64,000 nt of DNA from Antarctobacter sediminis (GTDB lineage Bacteria > Pseudomonadota > Alphaproteobacteria > Rhodobacterales > Rhodobacteraceae). The notes under the pieces were generated by a model. The model did no database searches. It was not told where the DNA came from and saw only the letters and a list, made by a program, of their open reading frames with translations. The DNA lies in contig NZ_JAHUZG010000001.1 of NCBI RefSeq assembly GCF_019218285.1, positions 1,520,967 through 1,584,966 on the forward strand. Reading direction: 5' to 3'. Positions 51,967 through 59,971 of the stretch are shown in pieces (within the stretch, counting starts at the first letter, position 1; every line of letters starts with the position of its first letter). Made by a program: the position numbers and the translations under genes.

Positions 51967-52301
51967 CTCACAATCCTTACTCGGCCTGCCCTTACACGAC
52001 CTGCCGCCAGTTGACATCGTCCACATGGCGACGATCGCCTCTGCACATTTACCAAACTGTGCACACCGCCGCGCGCCGGTTCGTCCGCCGCAGGCTTGCC
52101 CGGAAACAGACAAGCCGGGCAGCACGCCCCAAGCCCGCAAGGGCACGGCATTTCATTATCTTTACGCGGGTTCAGAGGTCTAGGCAAGAAAAGTAATTCG
52201 CTTGCTAATAATTATGATGCTATATAACATTCCGCCATCTAAGGACGACCCGCGCAAGCCCGGATCGGGCGCGCAAACCGGTCGCGAAAGGCGTTTCACA
52301 A
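51967..52301. promoter_or_regulatory. Divergent region between marR and the EamA transporter gene
   Basis: This 335-bp region has no gene. Its right part is strongly AT-rich and holds TAATTCGCTTGCTAATAATTA at 52194-52214, a near-palindrome whose core TAATTCGCTTGCTA recurs on the minus strand at 49011-49026. A matching variant occurs at 38676. It is the best candidate operator of the adjacent MarR protein. The left part is GC-rich with no structure I can name. Confidence 0.55.
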
Positions 52302-53267
52302 ATGATCCATCCCCCCAGACCCCTGCCCCCCGCCCGTTATGGCAACGACCTGCCGCCCCCCGGTCTGGTGGACTATGGCGCGCTGGCCGCCATGACGCTG
52401 CTATGGGGGTCGACATTTCTGTTCACCGCCATTGCGCTGGACGGCTATGGCCCCGGCGAGTTGGTGGCAGCGCGACTACTGCTTGGGGGGATCGCACTGA
52501 TGATCCCGGCGCTGGCGCTGGGACAGATCATCCGCCCGGCCCCGGCTCATCTGGCGAAACTGGTGGTGCTTGGCCTGCTGGGCTACGCAGTGCCCTTCGT
52601 GGCCATCGCATGGGCACAGCAATGGGTGACCAGCGGTCTTGCGGCGATCTTTCTGTCCACGATGCCGCTGTTCATCCTCGTGCTGTCGCGCCTCATCCTG
52701 AAAGAGCATGTGTCCCTGCGCAAATGGGCCGGTTTCGGGGTTGGCCTTGTGGGTCTGGTGCTGCTGATCGGTCCAGAGGTCTTGCTGACGGCCGGATCAA
52801 CCTCGGCTGCGCCGCAACTCGCGCTGTTGCTGGCCATCACCTGCTTTGCCTGTAGCTCGATCCTTGTGCGCACGCTGCCGCCGATGCCCTCGATGCAGAC
52901 GACAGGCCTTGCGCTGCTGTTTGGCGGGCTGGCCCTTGCGCCGTTCAGCGCGGCCAGCTTTCTGACCACGACCGACAGGATGTTGCGCACCGCACGCAGC
53001 GCCGAAGACCTGATCCCCTTCGGCGCGATCCTGTTCCTTGGCATCGTGCTGGCAGGCTTCGGCCAGACCATCCGCATTCATACGATCAAGTTGCGGGGGC
53101 CGGTCTTTTTTTCGATCACTGGCTACATGATCCCGCTGTGGGCGACGGTGCTGGGCGTTCTGGTTCTGGGCGAAAAGGTCACCACGATAAAAATGGTGGC
53201 CTTTGTCGTGATCGTGGCGGGGCTGCTTCTGGCACAGTCGCGCGCTGCCCCGCCACCTTCGGGATGA
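52302..53267 (+). CDS. DMT/EamA family transporter
   Basis: A 321-residue membrane protein with ten segments in two EamA repeats. The first repeat starts ALAAMTLLWGSTFLFTAIALDGYGPGELVAARLLLGG near residue 27; the second has PVFFSITGYMIPLWATVLGVLVLGEKVT near residue 268, the usual conserved end of EamA proteins. Members export metabolites such as amino acids or move small organic molecules. It is divergent from marR and may be regulated with it, perhaps as an efflux valve. Substrate not assignable. Confidence 0.87.
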   Translation: MIHPPRPLPPARYGNDLPPPGLVDYGALAAMTLLWGSTFLFTAIALDGYGPGELVAARLLLGGIALMIPALALGQIIRPAPAHLAKLVVLGLLGYAVPFVAIAWAQQWVTSGLAAIFLSTMPLFILVLSRLILKEHVSLRKWAGFGVGLVGLVLLIGPEVLLTAGSTSAAPQLALLLAITCFACSSILVRTLPPMPSMQTTGLALLFGGLALAPFSAASFLTTTDRMLRTARSAEDLIPFGAILFLGIVLAGFGQTIRIHTIKLRGPVFFSITGYMIPLWATVLGVLVLGEKVTTIKMVAFVVIVAGLLLAQSRAAPPPSG

Positions 53268-53278
53268 GGCCGCCGCGA

Positions 53279-54424
53279 TCAGGCGTCGAACAGCGATCTG
53301 CCGATGATCTCTTTCATGATTTCGGCGGTTCCCCCGGCGATCCGCGACATACGGTTATCCGCCCAGGCGCGCGCCACCGGGTATTCCCACATATAGCCAT
53401 AGCCCCCATGCAATTGCATGCATTCGTCCAGCACCTCCATCATCAGATCGGTGCTGCTCAGCTTGGCCATGGCGGCATCGGTAGCGTTCAGTCCACCGTC
53501 CAGATGCAGTTCCGTCAGCCGGTCCACGTAAATCCGCATCATCTCGGCCTTGGCTTTCATCTCGGCCAGCTTGAAACGGGTGTTCTGAAAGGCCGAGATC
53601 GGTTTGCCAAAAGCCTTGCGCTCCGCCACATAGGCGATGGTTTGTTCCAGCGCGGTCTCGATCACCTGCGCCGAACGGATCGCGATCTGCAACCGTTCCT
53701 GCGGCAACTGGTCGATCAGGTAGAAAAAGCCCTTGTTTTCCTCGCCCAGCATGTTTTCCGGCGGCAGGCGAACGTCTTCGAAAAAAAGCTCCGACGTGTC
53801 CTGCGCCTTCCAGCCAACCTTTTCAAGGTTCCGGCCCCGGCGAAAGCCCTCGCGGTCACGTTCGACAAGGAACAGGCTGATGCCCTTGGCCCCCTTGTCC
53901 TTGTCGGTCTTGGCCACGACGATCGTCACATCGGCCATCTGCCCGTTCGAGATGAACACCTTTTGCCCGTTCAGGACAAATTCGTTGCCGTCCCGCACCG
54001 CCGAAGTCCGGATCCCCTGAAGATCCGAGCCTGCCCCCGGTTCGGTCATGGCGATGGCCCCGATGGCCTCGCCCGAGACCATGCGCGGCAGCCAACGACG
54101 TTTCTGCTCTTCGGTGCCATAGTTCAGGATATAGGGCGCGACGATTTCGGAATGCAGTTGAAACCCCGGACCCGTGGCGCCGACACGGGCCAGTTCTTCG
54201 GTAATGACGGCGGACATGAGGAAATCGCCCCCCACGCCGCCGTATTCCTCGGGGATCGAACAGCCAAGGAACCCGCGTTTTCCGGCCTCCAGCCAAGCTT
54301 CGCGGCTGATCTGGCCGTCCTTTTCCCATTGGGCGTGATGCGGGGCGATCTCTTCTTCGCAGAAGCGCCGGACCGAGTCGCGCAGCATCGCGTGCTCTTC
54401 GGAATACAGGGTGCGCGGGATCAT
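53279..54424 (-). CDS. Acyl-CoA dehydrogenase
   Basis: A 381-residue acyl-CoA dehydrogenase with the standard fold: LRDSVRRFCEEEIAPHHAQWEKDG near residue 14, AIAMTEPGAGSDLQGIRTSAV near residue 120, VFISNGQMADVTIVVAKTD near residue 153, and GGYGYMWEYPVARAWADNR and IAGGTAEIMKEIIGRSL at the C-terminus. The position before the last motif differs from short-chain enzymes, so long-chain or branched substrates are likely. ATG 54424 follows GGAGGAGAT. It is divergent from the DUF35-thiolase operon across a gap with a 17-bp palindrome. Confidence 0.9.
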   Translation of the reverse strand: MIPRTLYSEEHAMLRDSVRRFCEEEIAPHHAQWEKDGQISREAWLEAGKRGFLGCSIPEEYGGVGGDFLMSAVITEELARVGATGPGFQLHSEIVAPYILNYGTEEQKRRWLPRMVSGEAIGAIAMTEPGAGSDLQGIRTSAVRDGNEFVLNGQKVFISNGQMADVTIVVAKTDKDKGAKGISLFLVERDREGFRRGRNLEKVGWKAQDTSELFFEDVRLPPENMLGEENKGFFYLIDQLPQERLQIAIRSAQVIETALEQTIAYVAERKAFGKPISAFQNTRFKLAEMKAKAEMMRIYVDRLTELHLDGGLNATDAAMAKLSSTDLMMEVLDECMQLHGGYGYMWEYPVARAWADNRMSRIAGGTAEIMKEIIGRSLFDA

Positions 54425-54464
54425 TCGTATCTCCTCCATGATAGCGTCTTGCCATTTAGATAGC

Positions 54465-54481
54465 ATGTGTATTATACGCAT
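54465..54481. promoter_or_regulatory. 17-bp palindrome between divergent operons
   Basis: ATGTGTAT-T-ATACGCAT is a near-perfect dyad (one mismatch in the arms) in an AT-rich gap of 130 bp between the leftward acyl-CoA dehydrogenase and the rightward DUF35-thiolase operon. It is not similar to the candidate MarR sites at 49011 and 52194. It is a likely operator for a TetR- or GntR-type regulator encoded elsewhere. Confidence 0.55.
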
Positions 54482-54554
54482 CATAATAGTTTTCAAGGCC
54501 GAAGAACGAAGGACGCAAGATTCCCATGCTGAGACACAACCGGAGGAGACGGGC

Positions 54555-54971
54555 ATGAGCCTCGCCGACAGACCCAAGCCGATGATGGTGCCCGAGACCG
54601 AGTTCTTTTTTGAAGGTGCGCGGGCGGGCGAGCTGCGCATCCAGCGCTGCAATGCCTGCGACAAGGCCTATTTCCCGCCCCGCCCCTTTTGCCCCGAATG
54701 CGGGTCGCGCGATGTATCCGTCATCAAGGCCTCGGGGCGGGCGACGCTTTACAGCTATATCATCAACCACATGCCGGCACCGGGCTATGAGCCGCCGTTC
54801 TCCGTGGCGGTGGTCACGCTGGAGGAAGGGCCGCGGATGATGTCCAACATCGTGGACTGCCCGCAGACGCCCGAGGCGATCCAGCTGGACATGGATCTGG
54901 AAGTGACCTTCGAAGACCGCGGCGACGTGACCATGCCGCAATTCCGACCCGCCGGAAAGGACAGCGCATGA
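54555..54971 (+). CDS. DUF35 OB-fold zinc-ribbon protein
   Basis: A 138-residue partner protein. A rubredoxin-like zinc ribbon (CNACDKAYFPPRPFCPECG near residue 33) is followed by an OB-fold (ATLYSYIINHMPAPGYEPPFSVAVVTLEEGPRM). Proteins of this type form complexes with thiolase-like enzymes: in steroid side-chain breakdown they form aldolases with Ltp proteins, and elsewhere acyl carriers for thiolases. The next gene, overlapping by ATGA, is such a thiolase-like protein. ATG 54555 has GGAGGAG upstream. Confidence 0.9.
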   Translation: MSLADRPKPMMVPETEFFFEGARAGELRIQRCNACDKAYFPPRPFCPECGSRDVSVIKASGRATLYSYIINHMPAPGYEPPFSVAVVTLEEGPRMMSNIVDCPQTPEAIQLDMDLEVTFEDRGDVTMPQFRPAGKDSA

Positions 54972-56104
54972 CACCGAATTCCACTGCCATCGTCGGCGCG
55001 GCGGAAAGCACCGAAATGGGCAAGCTGCCCCATGTCGGCCAGACCCAGTTGCACGCCGATGCCGCATTGAACGCGCTGGCCGATTGCGGCCTGACCGTCA
55101 AGGACATCGACGGCGTCGCCACCGGTGGCCATGACCCGTCCGAAATTGCGCACTACCTTGGCATCACGCCGCGCTGGATCGACGGCACTTCTTCGGGGGG
55201 CTGTTCCTTTATCATCCATGTGCGGCACGCCATTGCGGCCATCGAGTCCGGCCTGTGCAACACCGTGCTGATCACTCACGGCGAAAGCGGCCGCAGCAAT
55301 CACCGGACCCATCGCCCCATCTTTCCCGCGCAGTTCCAGTTGCAGTTCGAAGTACCCTATGGCGTGACCTCGCCGCCCAGCCGGTTCACCCTGCCGGTGC
55401 TGCGCTATATGAAGGACTGCGGCCTGACCGAGGAGCAACTTGCCATGGTCGCCGTGATCCAGCGTGAATGGGCCGCCTTCCATCCTCGCGCAAGCTTCCG
55501 CGATCCGCTGACCGTGGATGACGTGCTGAACTCACGGATGGTGGCCTATCCCTTCCGCAAGCTGATGTGCTGCCTTGTCACCGATGGCGGTGGCGCGCTG
55601 GTCCTGACCTCGGCTGAACGCGCCAAGGACTTCCCGACCAAGCCTGTTTACCTGCGCGGCGCAGGCGAAAGCGTCGAGACACCGTTGATCAGCCAGATGG
55701 CCGATTTCACCTCGTCCCGGGCCTTTCGCGTGGCGGGCAAGGATGCCTTCGACAGCGCCGGGATCACCCATTCCGATGTTGATCACCTGATGATCTACGA
55801 TGCCTTTGCCCATCTGCCGATCTACGGTCTGGAGGATCTGGGGTTTGTCGGACGCGGCGAGGCCGGAGCCTTTATCGCCGAGGGCAACACCCGCCCCGGC
55901 GGCAAGCTGCCGCTGAACACCAACGGCGGCGGGCTGTCCTACATGCATTCGGGCATGTACGGCATGTATGCCTTGCAGGAAGGTGTGCGGCAGATGCGCG
56001 GCACCTCGCCCGCGCAGGTCGATGGTGCAGAAATCTCGGTCGTTCACGGCGTGGGCGGCATGTTCTCAGCCTCTGGAACGGTGGTGCTGTCCAATGTCGC
56101 CTGA
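54968..56104 (+). CDS. Thiolase-like protein lacking the usual active cysteine (possible aldolase)
   Basis: A 378-residue thiolase-superfamily protein, lipid-transfer-protein/DitF group. Where active thiolases have C-A/S-S-G this one reads DGTSSGGCSF near residue 73, so the nucleophile position is serine or threonine. The C-terminal motif is NTNGGGLSYMHSGMYGMYAL near residue 318 in place of GHP-x-G. Together with its DUF35 partner this resembles Ltp2-type retro-aldolases, which do not need the thiolase cysteine. It could instead be an acyltransferase. The following SDR gene overlaps its end by 11 bases. Confidence 0.78.
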   Translation: MTPNSTAIVGAAESTEMGKLPHVGQTQLHADAALNALADCGLTVKDIDGVATGGHDPSEIAHYLGITPRWIDGTSSGGCSFIIHVRHAIAAIESGLCNTVLITHGESGRSNHRTHRPIFPAQFQLQFEVPYGVTSPPSRFTLPVLRYMKDCGLTEEQLAMVAVIQREWAAFHPRASFRDPLTVDDVLNSRMVAYPFRKLMCCLVTDGGGALVLTSAERAKDFPTKPVYLRGAGESVETPLISQMADFTSSRAFRVAGKDAFDSAGITHSDVDHLMIYDAFAHLPIYGLEDLGFVGRGEAGAFIAEGNTRPGGKLPLNTNGGGLSYMHSGMYGMYALQEGVRQMRGTSPAQVDGAEISVVHGVGGMFSASGTVVLSNVA

Positions 56105-56906
56105 CGCGTCCTTTTATGACGGCACCGGCCGTACCGTAATGGTGTCCGGCGGCACCAGTGGCATCAATCGGGGCATCGCACGGCGGTTTGCCGAAAGCGG
56201 GGCCAAAGTCTTTGTCCTGTCACGCAGCGCCGACAAGGTCGCTGATACCATTGCCGAATTGCGGGACCTTGGCGCAGAGGCGGACGGCATGTCCGCCGAC
56301 GTCCGAAAAGCCGAAGAGGTCGAGGCCGCCTTTGCCCGCTGTGCCGCGCTGTTTGGTCCCATCGACGTCGTGATCTCGGGCGCGGCGGGAAATTTCCCCG
56401 CATGGGCCAGCGACATTTCCTCGAACGGCTTTCGGGCCGTCATGGAAATCGACGTACTGGGCACTCATCACGTCATGATGGCCAGTTATGCGCATATGCG
56501 CCGCCCCGGGTTGATCGTGAACATCTCTGCCGCACAAGCGCACAAGGCCATGATCGGGCAGGCGCATGTCTGCGCCGCAAAGGCCGGCGTCGATCAGCTG
56601 ACGCGCACGCTTGCGCTGGAATGGGGGCACGAAGGGCTGCGGATCAACTCTGTTTCGCCCGGCCCGATCGAGGACACCGAGGGGTTTCGCCGCGTGGCTC
56701 CAACCCCCGAAGACGTGGCGCGCCGGGTCGCCACGGTGCCCCTGCGCCGCACCGGACACAGCACGGAGGTGGCGGACCTTTGCCTCTTCCTTGCCTCGGA
56801 CAGGGCCACCTACATCACCGGCGCGGTGATCCCGGTGGACGGCGGGGCGGCCATCGGCGTTGCCCCCGATCAGCTTGCCCCCTCGCTGGGCGCGCCGAAA
56901 AGATAG
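56094..56906 (+). CDS. SDR, 2,4-dienoyl-CoA reductase-like
   Basis: A 270-residue short-chain dehydrogenase. The NADP site VMVSGGTSGINRGIARRFAESG is near residue 15 and SGAAGNFPA near residue 92, which resembles the 2,4-dienoyl-CoA reductase group, where the NNAG motif is changed. The usual YxxxK is replaced: the region reads AHVCAAKAGVDQL near residue 158, so lysine is kept but tyrosine is cysteine or valine, again as in dienoyl-CoA reductases that use another tyrosine. DGGAAIG near the end fits. Overlaps the thiolase-like gene by 11 bases. Confidence 0.82.
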   Translation: MSPDASFYDGTGRTVMVSGGTSGINRGIARRFAESGAKVFVLSRSADKVADTIAELRDLGAEADGMSADVRKAEEVEAAFARCAALFGPIDVVISGAAGNFPAWASDISSNGFRAVMEIDVLGTHHVMMASYAHMRRPGLIVNISAAQAHKAMIGQAHVCAAKAGVDQLTRTLALEWGHEGLRINSVSPGPIEDTEGFRRVAPTPEDVARRVATVPLRRTGHSTEVADLCLFLASDRATYITGAVIPVDGGAAIGVAPDQLAPSLGAPKR

Positions 56907-56940
56907 CAGACGACCGGGTTTCTTTGGGAGGAGAACCAGA

Positions 56941-58491
56941 ATGACGATATCCTTGGCCGACTACGTCGAGCGCAACGCCCGACTGTACCCGGACCTGCCC
57001 GCGCTGACCGACGGGGACCGCGACTTCACGTGGCGGGCCTATCACGACCGCTGTCGCGCCATGGCCGGGGCGCTGAACGGGCTTGGCATGACCAAGGGGC
57101 AGCGGGTCGCCTACCTTGGCCTGAACACCGCCGAAGGACACATGCTGTTCATGGCCGCGCCCTTGGCCGGGCTGGTCGTGGTGCCGATGAACTACCGGCT
57201 GTCGGCACGGGAACTGGCGGACTGCCTGAAGGACTGCGACGCGAGCCTATTGATCGCAGACCCGAGCTTTCTGGATCTCGCAGTCGAGGCGCTGGCCAGC
57301 CCGGAAACCTCGGCCCGGTTGATCGTGACCGGCGATGCCCCCCTGCCCGACGGCGCATTGCGACTGGAGGATCTGCTGGCGCAGGATCTTGCGCCAACAG
57401 AGGCCAGATCGCGCGACGACGACACGCTGATCATCTATTATTCCAGCGGCACCACCGGCAAGGCCAAGGGGGTCGAACTGACCCATTGGAACGTCTATTC
57501 CAACAGCATGGGCACGATCACGCCCTATGATTTCAGGCCCTTCGAACGTCAGCTACTGGTCGGGCCCATGTTCCATGCCGCCGCCGGATCGCGCGCCTAT
57601 ACCAACCTGATCCTCCCCGGCCACCTGCTGTTGATGAACAAGTTCGAGCCGCGCGCCATGCTGTCGTTGATCCAGGACCGCAAGGTTCAATCGACCCAGC
57701 TGGTGCCGACGATGATCCAAAGCATCCTCGATCTGCCGGATTTCGACAGCTTTGACCTATCCAGCCTGCGCCAGATCAGCTGGGGTGCCTCCCCGGCAAC
57801 CGAGGAACTGTTGCAACGTGTTGTGCGGGCCTTTCCCCACGTGGCGCTGAACCACGCCTATGGCATGACCGAGGCCTCGCCCGTGCTGACCCTGTTGGGG
57901 CCGGACTATCACCGCGCCGATTTCCGTGACCATGGCAAGCTGGGCTCCGTCGGCCGGGTGTTGTCGCATATCGACCTCAAGATCTGCGACGAGGCAGGCA
58001 AGGAATTGCCGCGCGGTCAGGCCGGAGAGATCGTGGCCCGGGGTCCGACGATCATGAAAGGCTATCTCGGCCAGCCGGAACAAACCGCCGCTGTCCTAAA
58101 AGACGGCTGGTATCACACGGGCGATGCCGGATACCTCGACGCGGACAATTGCCTTTGGATTTCGGGGCGTATCAAGGACATGATCATCTCGGGCGGGGAA
58201 AACGTCTATCCTGCCGAGGTCGAAAACGTTTTGTCCCTGCACCCGGCGGTGTCACAGGTGGCGGTGATTGGTGTCCCGCACGCGCGCTGGGGCGAAGCCG
58301 TGCATGCGGTCATCATCCGCGCCACAGGCGATACCACCACAGAGGCCGAGCTGATCGACTATACGCGCGCGAACCTTGCCCACTACAAATGCCCGCGCGG
58401 CGTGACCTTTCGGACAGAGCCGATGCCGATGTCCGGTGCCAACAAGATCCTCAAACGCGACCTGCGCGCGGAATATTGGCCCGCCACATGA
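56941..58491 (+). CDS. Fatty acid/acid-CoA ligase (AMP-forming)
   Basis: A 516-residue adenylate-forming ligase: IIYYSSGTTGKAKGVELTH near residue 163, NHAYGMTEASPVLTLLG near residue 304, HTGDAGYLDADNCLWISGRIKDMIISGGENVYPAEVE near residue 392 and catalytic lysine in SGANKILKRDLR near residue 500. It starts behind GGGAGGAGAACC. It sits in the DUF35-thiolase-SDR operon with the following thioesterase overlapping by ATGA. It resembles medium- or long-chain ligases; the substrate is unknown and may differ from that of the ligase at 49864. Confidence 0.9.
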   Translation: MTISLADYVERNARLYPDLPALTDGDRDFTWRAYHDRCRAMAGALNGLGMTKGQRVAYLGLNTAEGHMLFMAAPLAGLVVVPMNYRLSARELADCLKDCDASLLIADPSFLDLAVEALASPETSARLIVTGDAPLPDGALRLEDLLAQDLAPTEARSRDDDTLIIYYSSGTTGKAKGVELTHWNVYSNSMGTITPYDFRPFERQLLVGPMFHAAAGSRAYTNLILPGHLLLMNKFEPRAMLSLIQDRKVQSTQLVPTMIQSILDLPDFDSFDLSSLRQISWGASPATEELLQRVVRAFPHVALNHAYGMTEASPVLTLLGPDYHRADFRDHGKLGSVGRVLSHIDLKICDEAGKELPRGQAGEIVARGPTIMKGYLGQPEQTAAVLKDGWYHTGDAGYLDADNCLWISGRIKDMIISGGENVYPAEVENVLSLHPAVSQVAVIGVPHARWGEAVHAVIIRATGDTTTEAELIDYTRANLAHYKCPRGVTFRTEPMPMSGANKILKRDLRAEYWPAT

Positions 58492-58916
58492 CTGCAATCA
58501 CATGGGACAGCCAGTCGGTGCCGCTGGACCTTGGCGGCTTCAACCAGATGATTGGCCTCAAGCTTGTGTCCTGGGCACCGGGGCGGGCCCGGCTGGAAAT
58601 GCAGGTGGACGAGCGGCACCTGAACTCGCTGGGCATCATGCATGGCGGGGTCGGCGCCAGCCTGCTGGACACGGCCATGGGCATGGGCGTTTCCTATCGC
58701 GGTCCGGACAGGCCGCGCGGCTGGTGCGTCACGCTCAGCCTGAACACGCAGTTCATTCAACCGCTCCGTCCCGGGCCGGTTTTTGCGGAATCCCGCCGCA
58801 TCGGTGGCGGCAAATCCGTCGCTTTCATGGAGGCCGAGCTGCGCGATGCCGAAGGCGCGCTGGCCATGGCCGGTCAGGGCACGTTCAAATTGTTGGACCG
58901 CCCGGTCAGCGCCTGA
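58488..58916 (+). CDS. PaaI-type acyl-CoA thioesterase
   Basis: A 142-residue hot-dog thioesterase. The signature LNSLGIMHGGVGASLLDTAMGMGV (residues about 45-68) has the HGG loop and downstream aspartate of the PaaI/YbgC-like group. It may release CoA from stalled intermediates of the operon in which it is last. It overlaps the ligase by four bases, and its end overlaps the convergent LysR gene by 11 bases. Confidence 0.9.
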   Translation: MTAITWDSQSVPLDLGGFNQMIGLKLVSWAPGRARLEMQVDERHLNSLGIMHGGVGASLLDTAMGMGVSYRGPDRPRGWCVTLSLNTQFIQPLRPGPVFAESRRIGGGKSVAFMEAELRDAEGALAMAGQGTFKLLDRPVSA

Positions 58917-59853
58917 CGTGGACCGAACCTCGGACCGGGGGCCGCGCGCCGTACCAGCGCCCCTCGCGCAGCAGATCGGCCACCACCTCGCGCAGCAAGT
59001 CGCGCACCGCCTCTTGCGCGCGGGACACGGGCCGATCGGTCGGGCTCAACAGATCGACACCGCGCCACAGCCCCGGCGCGGCCAGACGACAGACCGTCAG
59101 GCTGCCCTGCGCGCCCTCGTCCCGCACTGCGTGCAGCGGCAGGATCGACGCGCCAAAGCCTGCCGCCACCAGCCGCTTGATATTGATGTAGGAATCGATT
59201 TCCACCGCGACCTGTGGCGCAAAGCCAAGCTCCTGCATCGCGGCGTCTATCTGGCTGCGCAACCCATGGGCCGGGCTGGGCAGAACCAAGGGCCTGTCCC
59301 GCAACTCCGTCAGCGGCATTTCGGCGGGGGCAGCCACCCCTGCGCCGAACAGAACAGCCAGTTCTTCCTCCAGCAGCGGTTCCGCCACCGCCCCCCGCTT
59401 GTTTCCCGCACTGTACAGCAAGGCCAGATCGACCCGGCCCTCGGCCAGCCATTCCGCGATGAAACCGCTCATCGCCTCGGCCACGGTGATCGAGATCCGC
59501 GGGTAACGCGCCCGGGCCGCAGTGATCAAAGGCAGGGCGACAATACCGCTGATTGTGCCCGGCAAGCCAATCCGCACCTCGCCCGACGGATCCTGTTCAA
59601 GGTTGCGCAGATCATCCTCTGTCCGGGCAAGATCGTCGAGGATCCGCCGTGCCCGCCGCGCCAAAAGCGCTCCGGCCTCGGTCGGGGCAACGCCTGCATG
59701 GCTGCGGGTCAGCAACTGGGTGCCCAGACGCTCTTCCAGTGTGCGCACCGCCTGCGACAGCGCCGGTTGCGCAATGTTCAGAACGCCGGCCGCGCGGGAA
59801 ATCGACCCCTGCGAGACGATCTCGGTGAAATATCGCAACTGACGCGTGTCCAT
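58906..59853 (-). CDS. LysR family regulator of the itaconate-like locus
   Basis: A 315-residue LysR protein. The helix-turn-helix is residues 1-60 (MDTRQLRYFTEIVSQGSISRAAGVLNIAQPALSQAVRTLEERLG), and the effector domain has GEVRIGLPGTISGIVALPLI near residue 90. It is divergent from the acyl-CoA dehydrogenase, CoA transferase, hydratase and lyase genes. In known itaconate loci a LysR protein (RipR/ItcR) holds the same position and responds to itaconate. I use ATG 59853; the frame runs to 59889. The last residues are arginine-rich. Confidence 0.9.
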   Translation of the reverse strand: MDTRQLRYFTEIVSQGSISRAAGVLNIAQPALSQAVRTLEERLGTQLLTRSHAGVAPTEAGALLARRARRILDDLARTEDDLRNLEQDPSGEVRIGLPGTISGIVALPLITAARARYPRISITVAEAMSGFIAEWLAEGRVDLALLYSAGNKRGAVAEPLLEEELAVLFGAGVAAPAEMPLTELRDRPLVLPSPAHGLRSQIDAAMQELGFAPQVAVEIDSYINIKRLVAAGFGASILPLHAVRDEGAQGSLTVCRLAAPGLWRGVDLLSPTDRPVSRAQEAVRDLLREVVADLLREGRWYGARPPVRGSVHVRR

Positions 59854-59862
59854 GATCAACCC

Positions 59863-59877
59863 ATACGAAAAACATAT
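59863..59877. promoter_or_regulatory. Candidate LysR box
   Basis: ATACGAAAAACATAT contains the T-N11-A pattern with ATA/TAT arms expected of LysR sites and lies ten bases upstream of the LysR start codon, in the 118-bp gap to the divergent acyl-CoA dehydrogenase gene. A second AT-rich stretch (AAGTATATATTT) follows it. Confidence 0.45.
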
Positions 59878-59971
59878 GGCCGCGATCATAAGTATATATT
59901 TCCCTGATATCCAGTGCCGGTGTTATTCCCTTTCCAGACGTCAGACGACACAACCCTCAGGACCCACCCAA

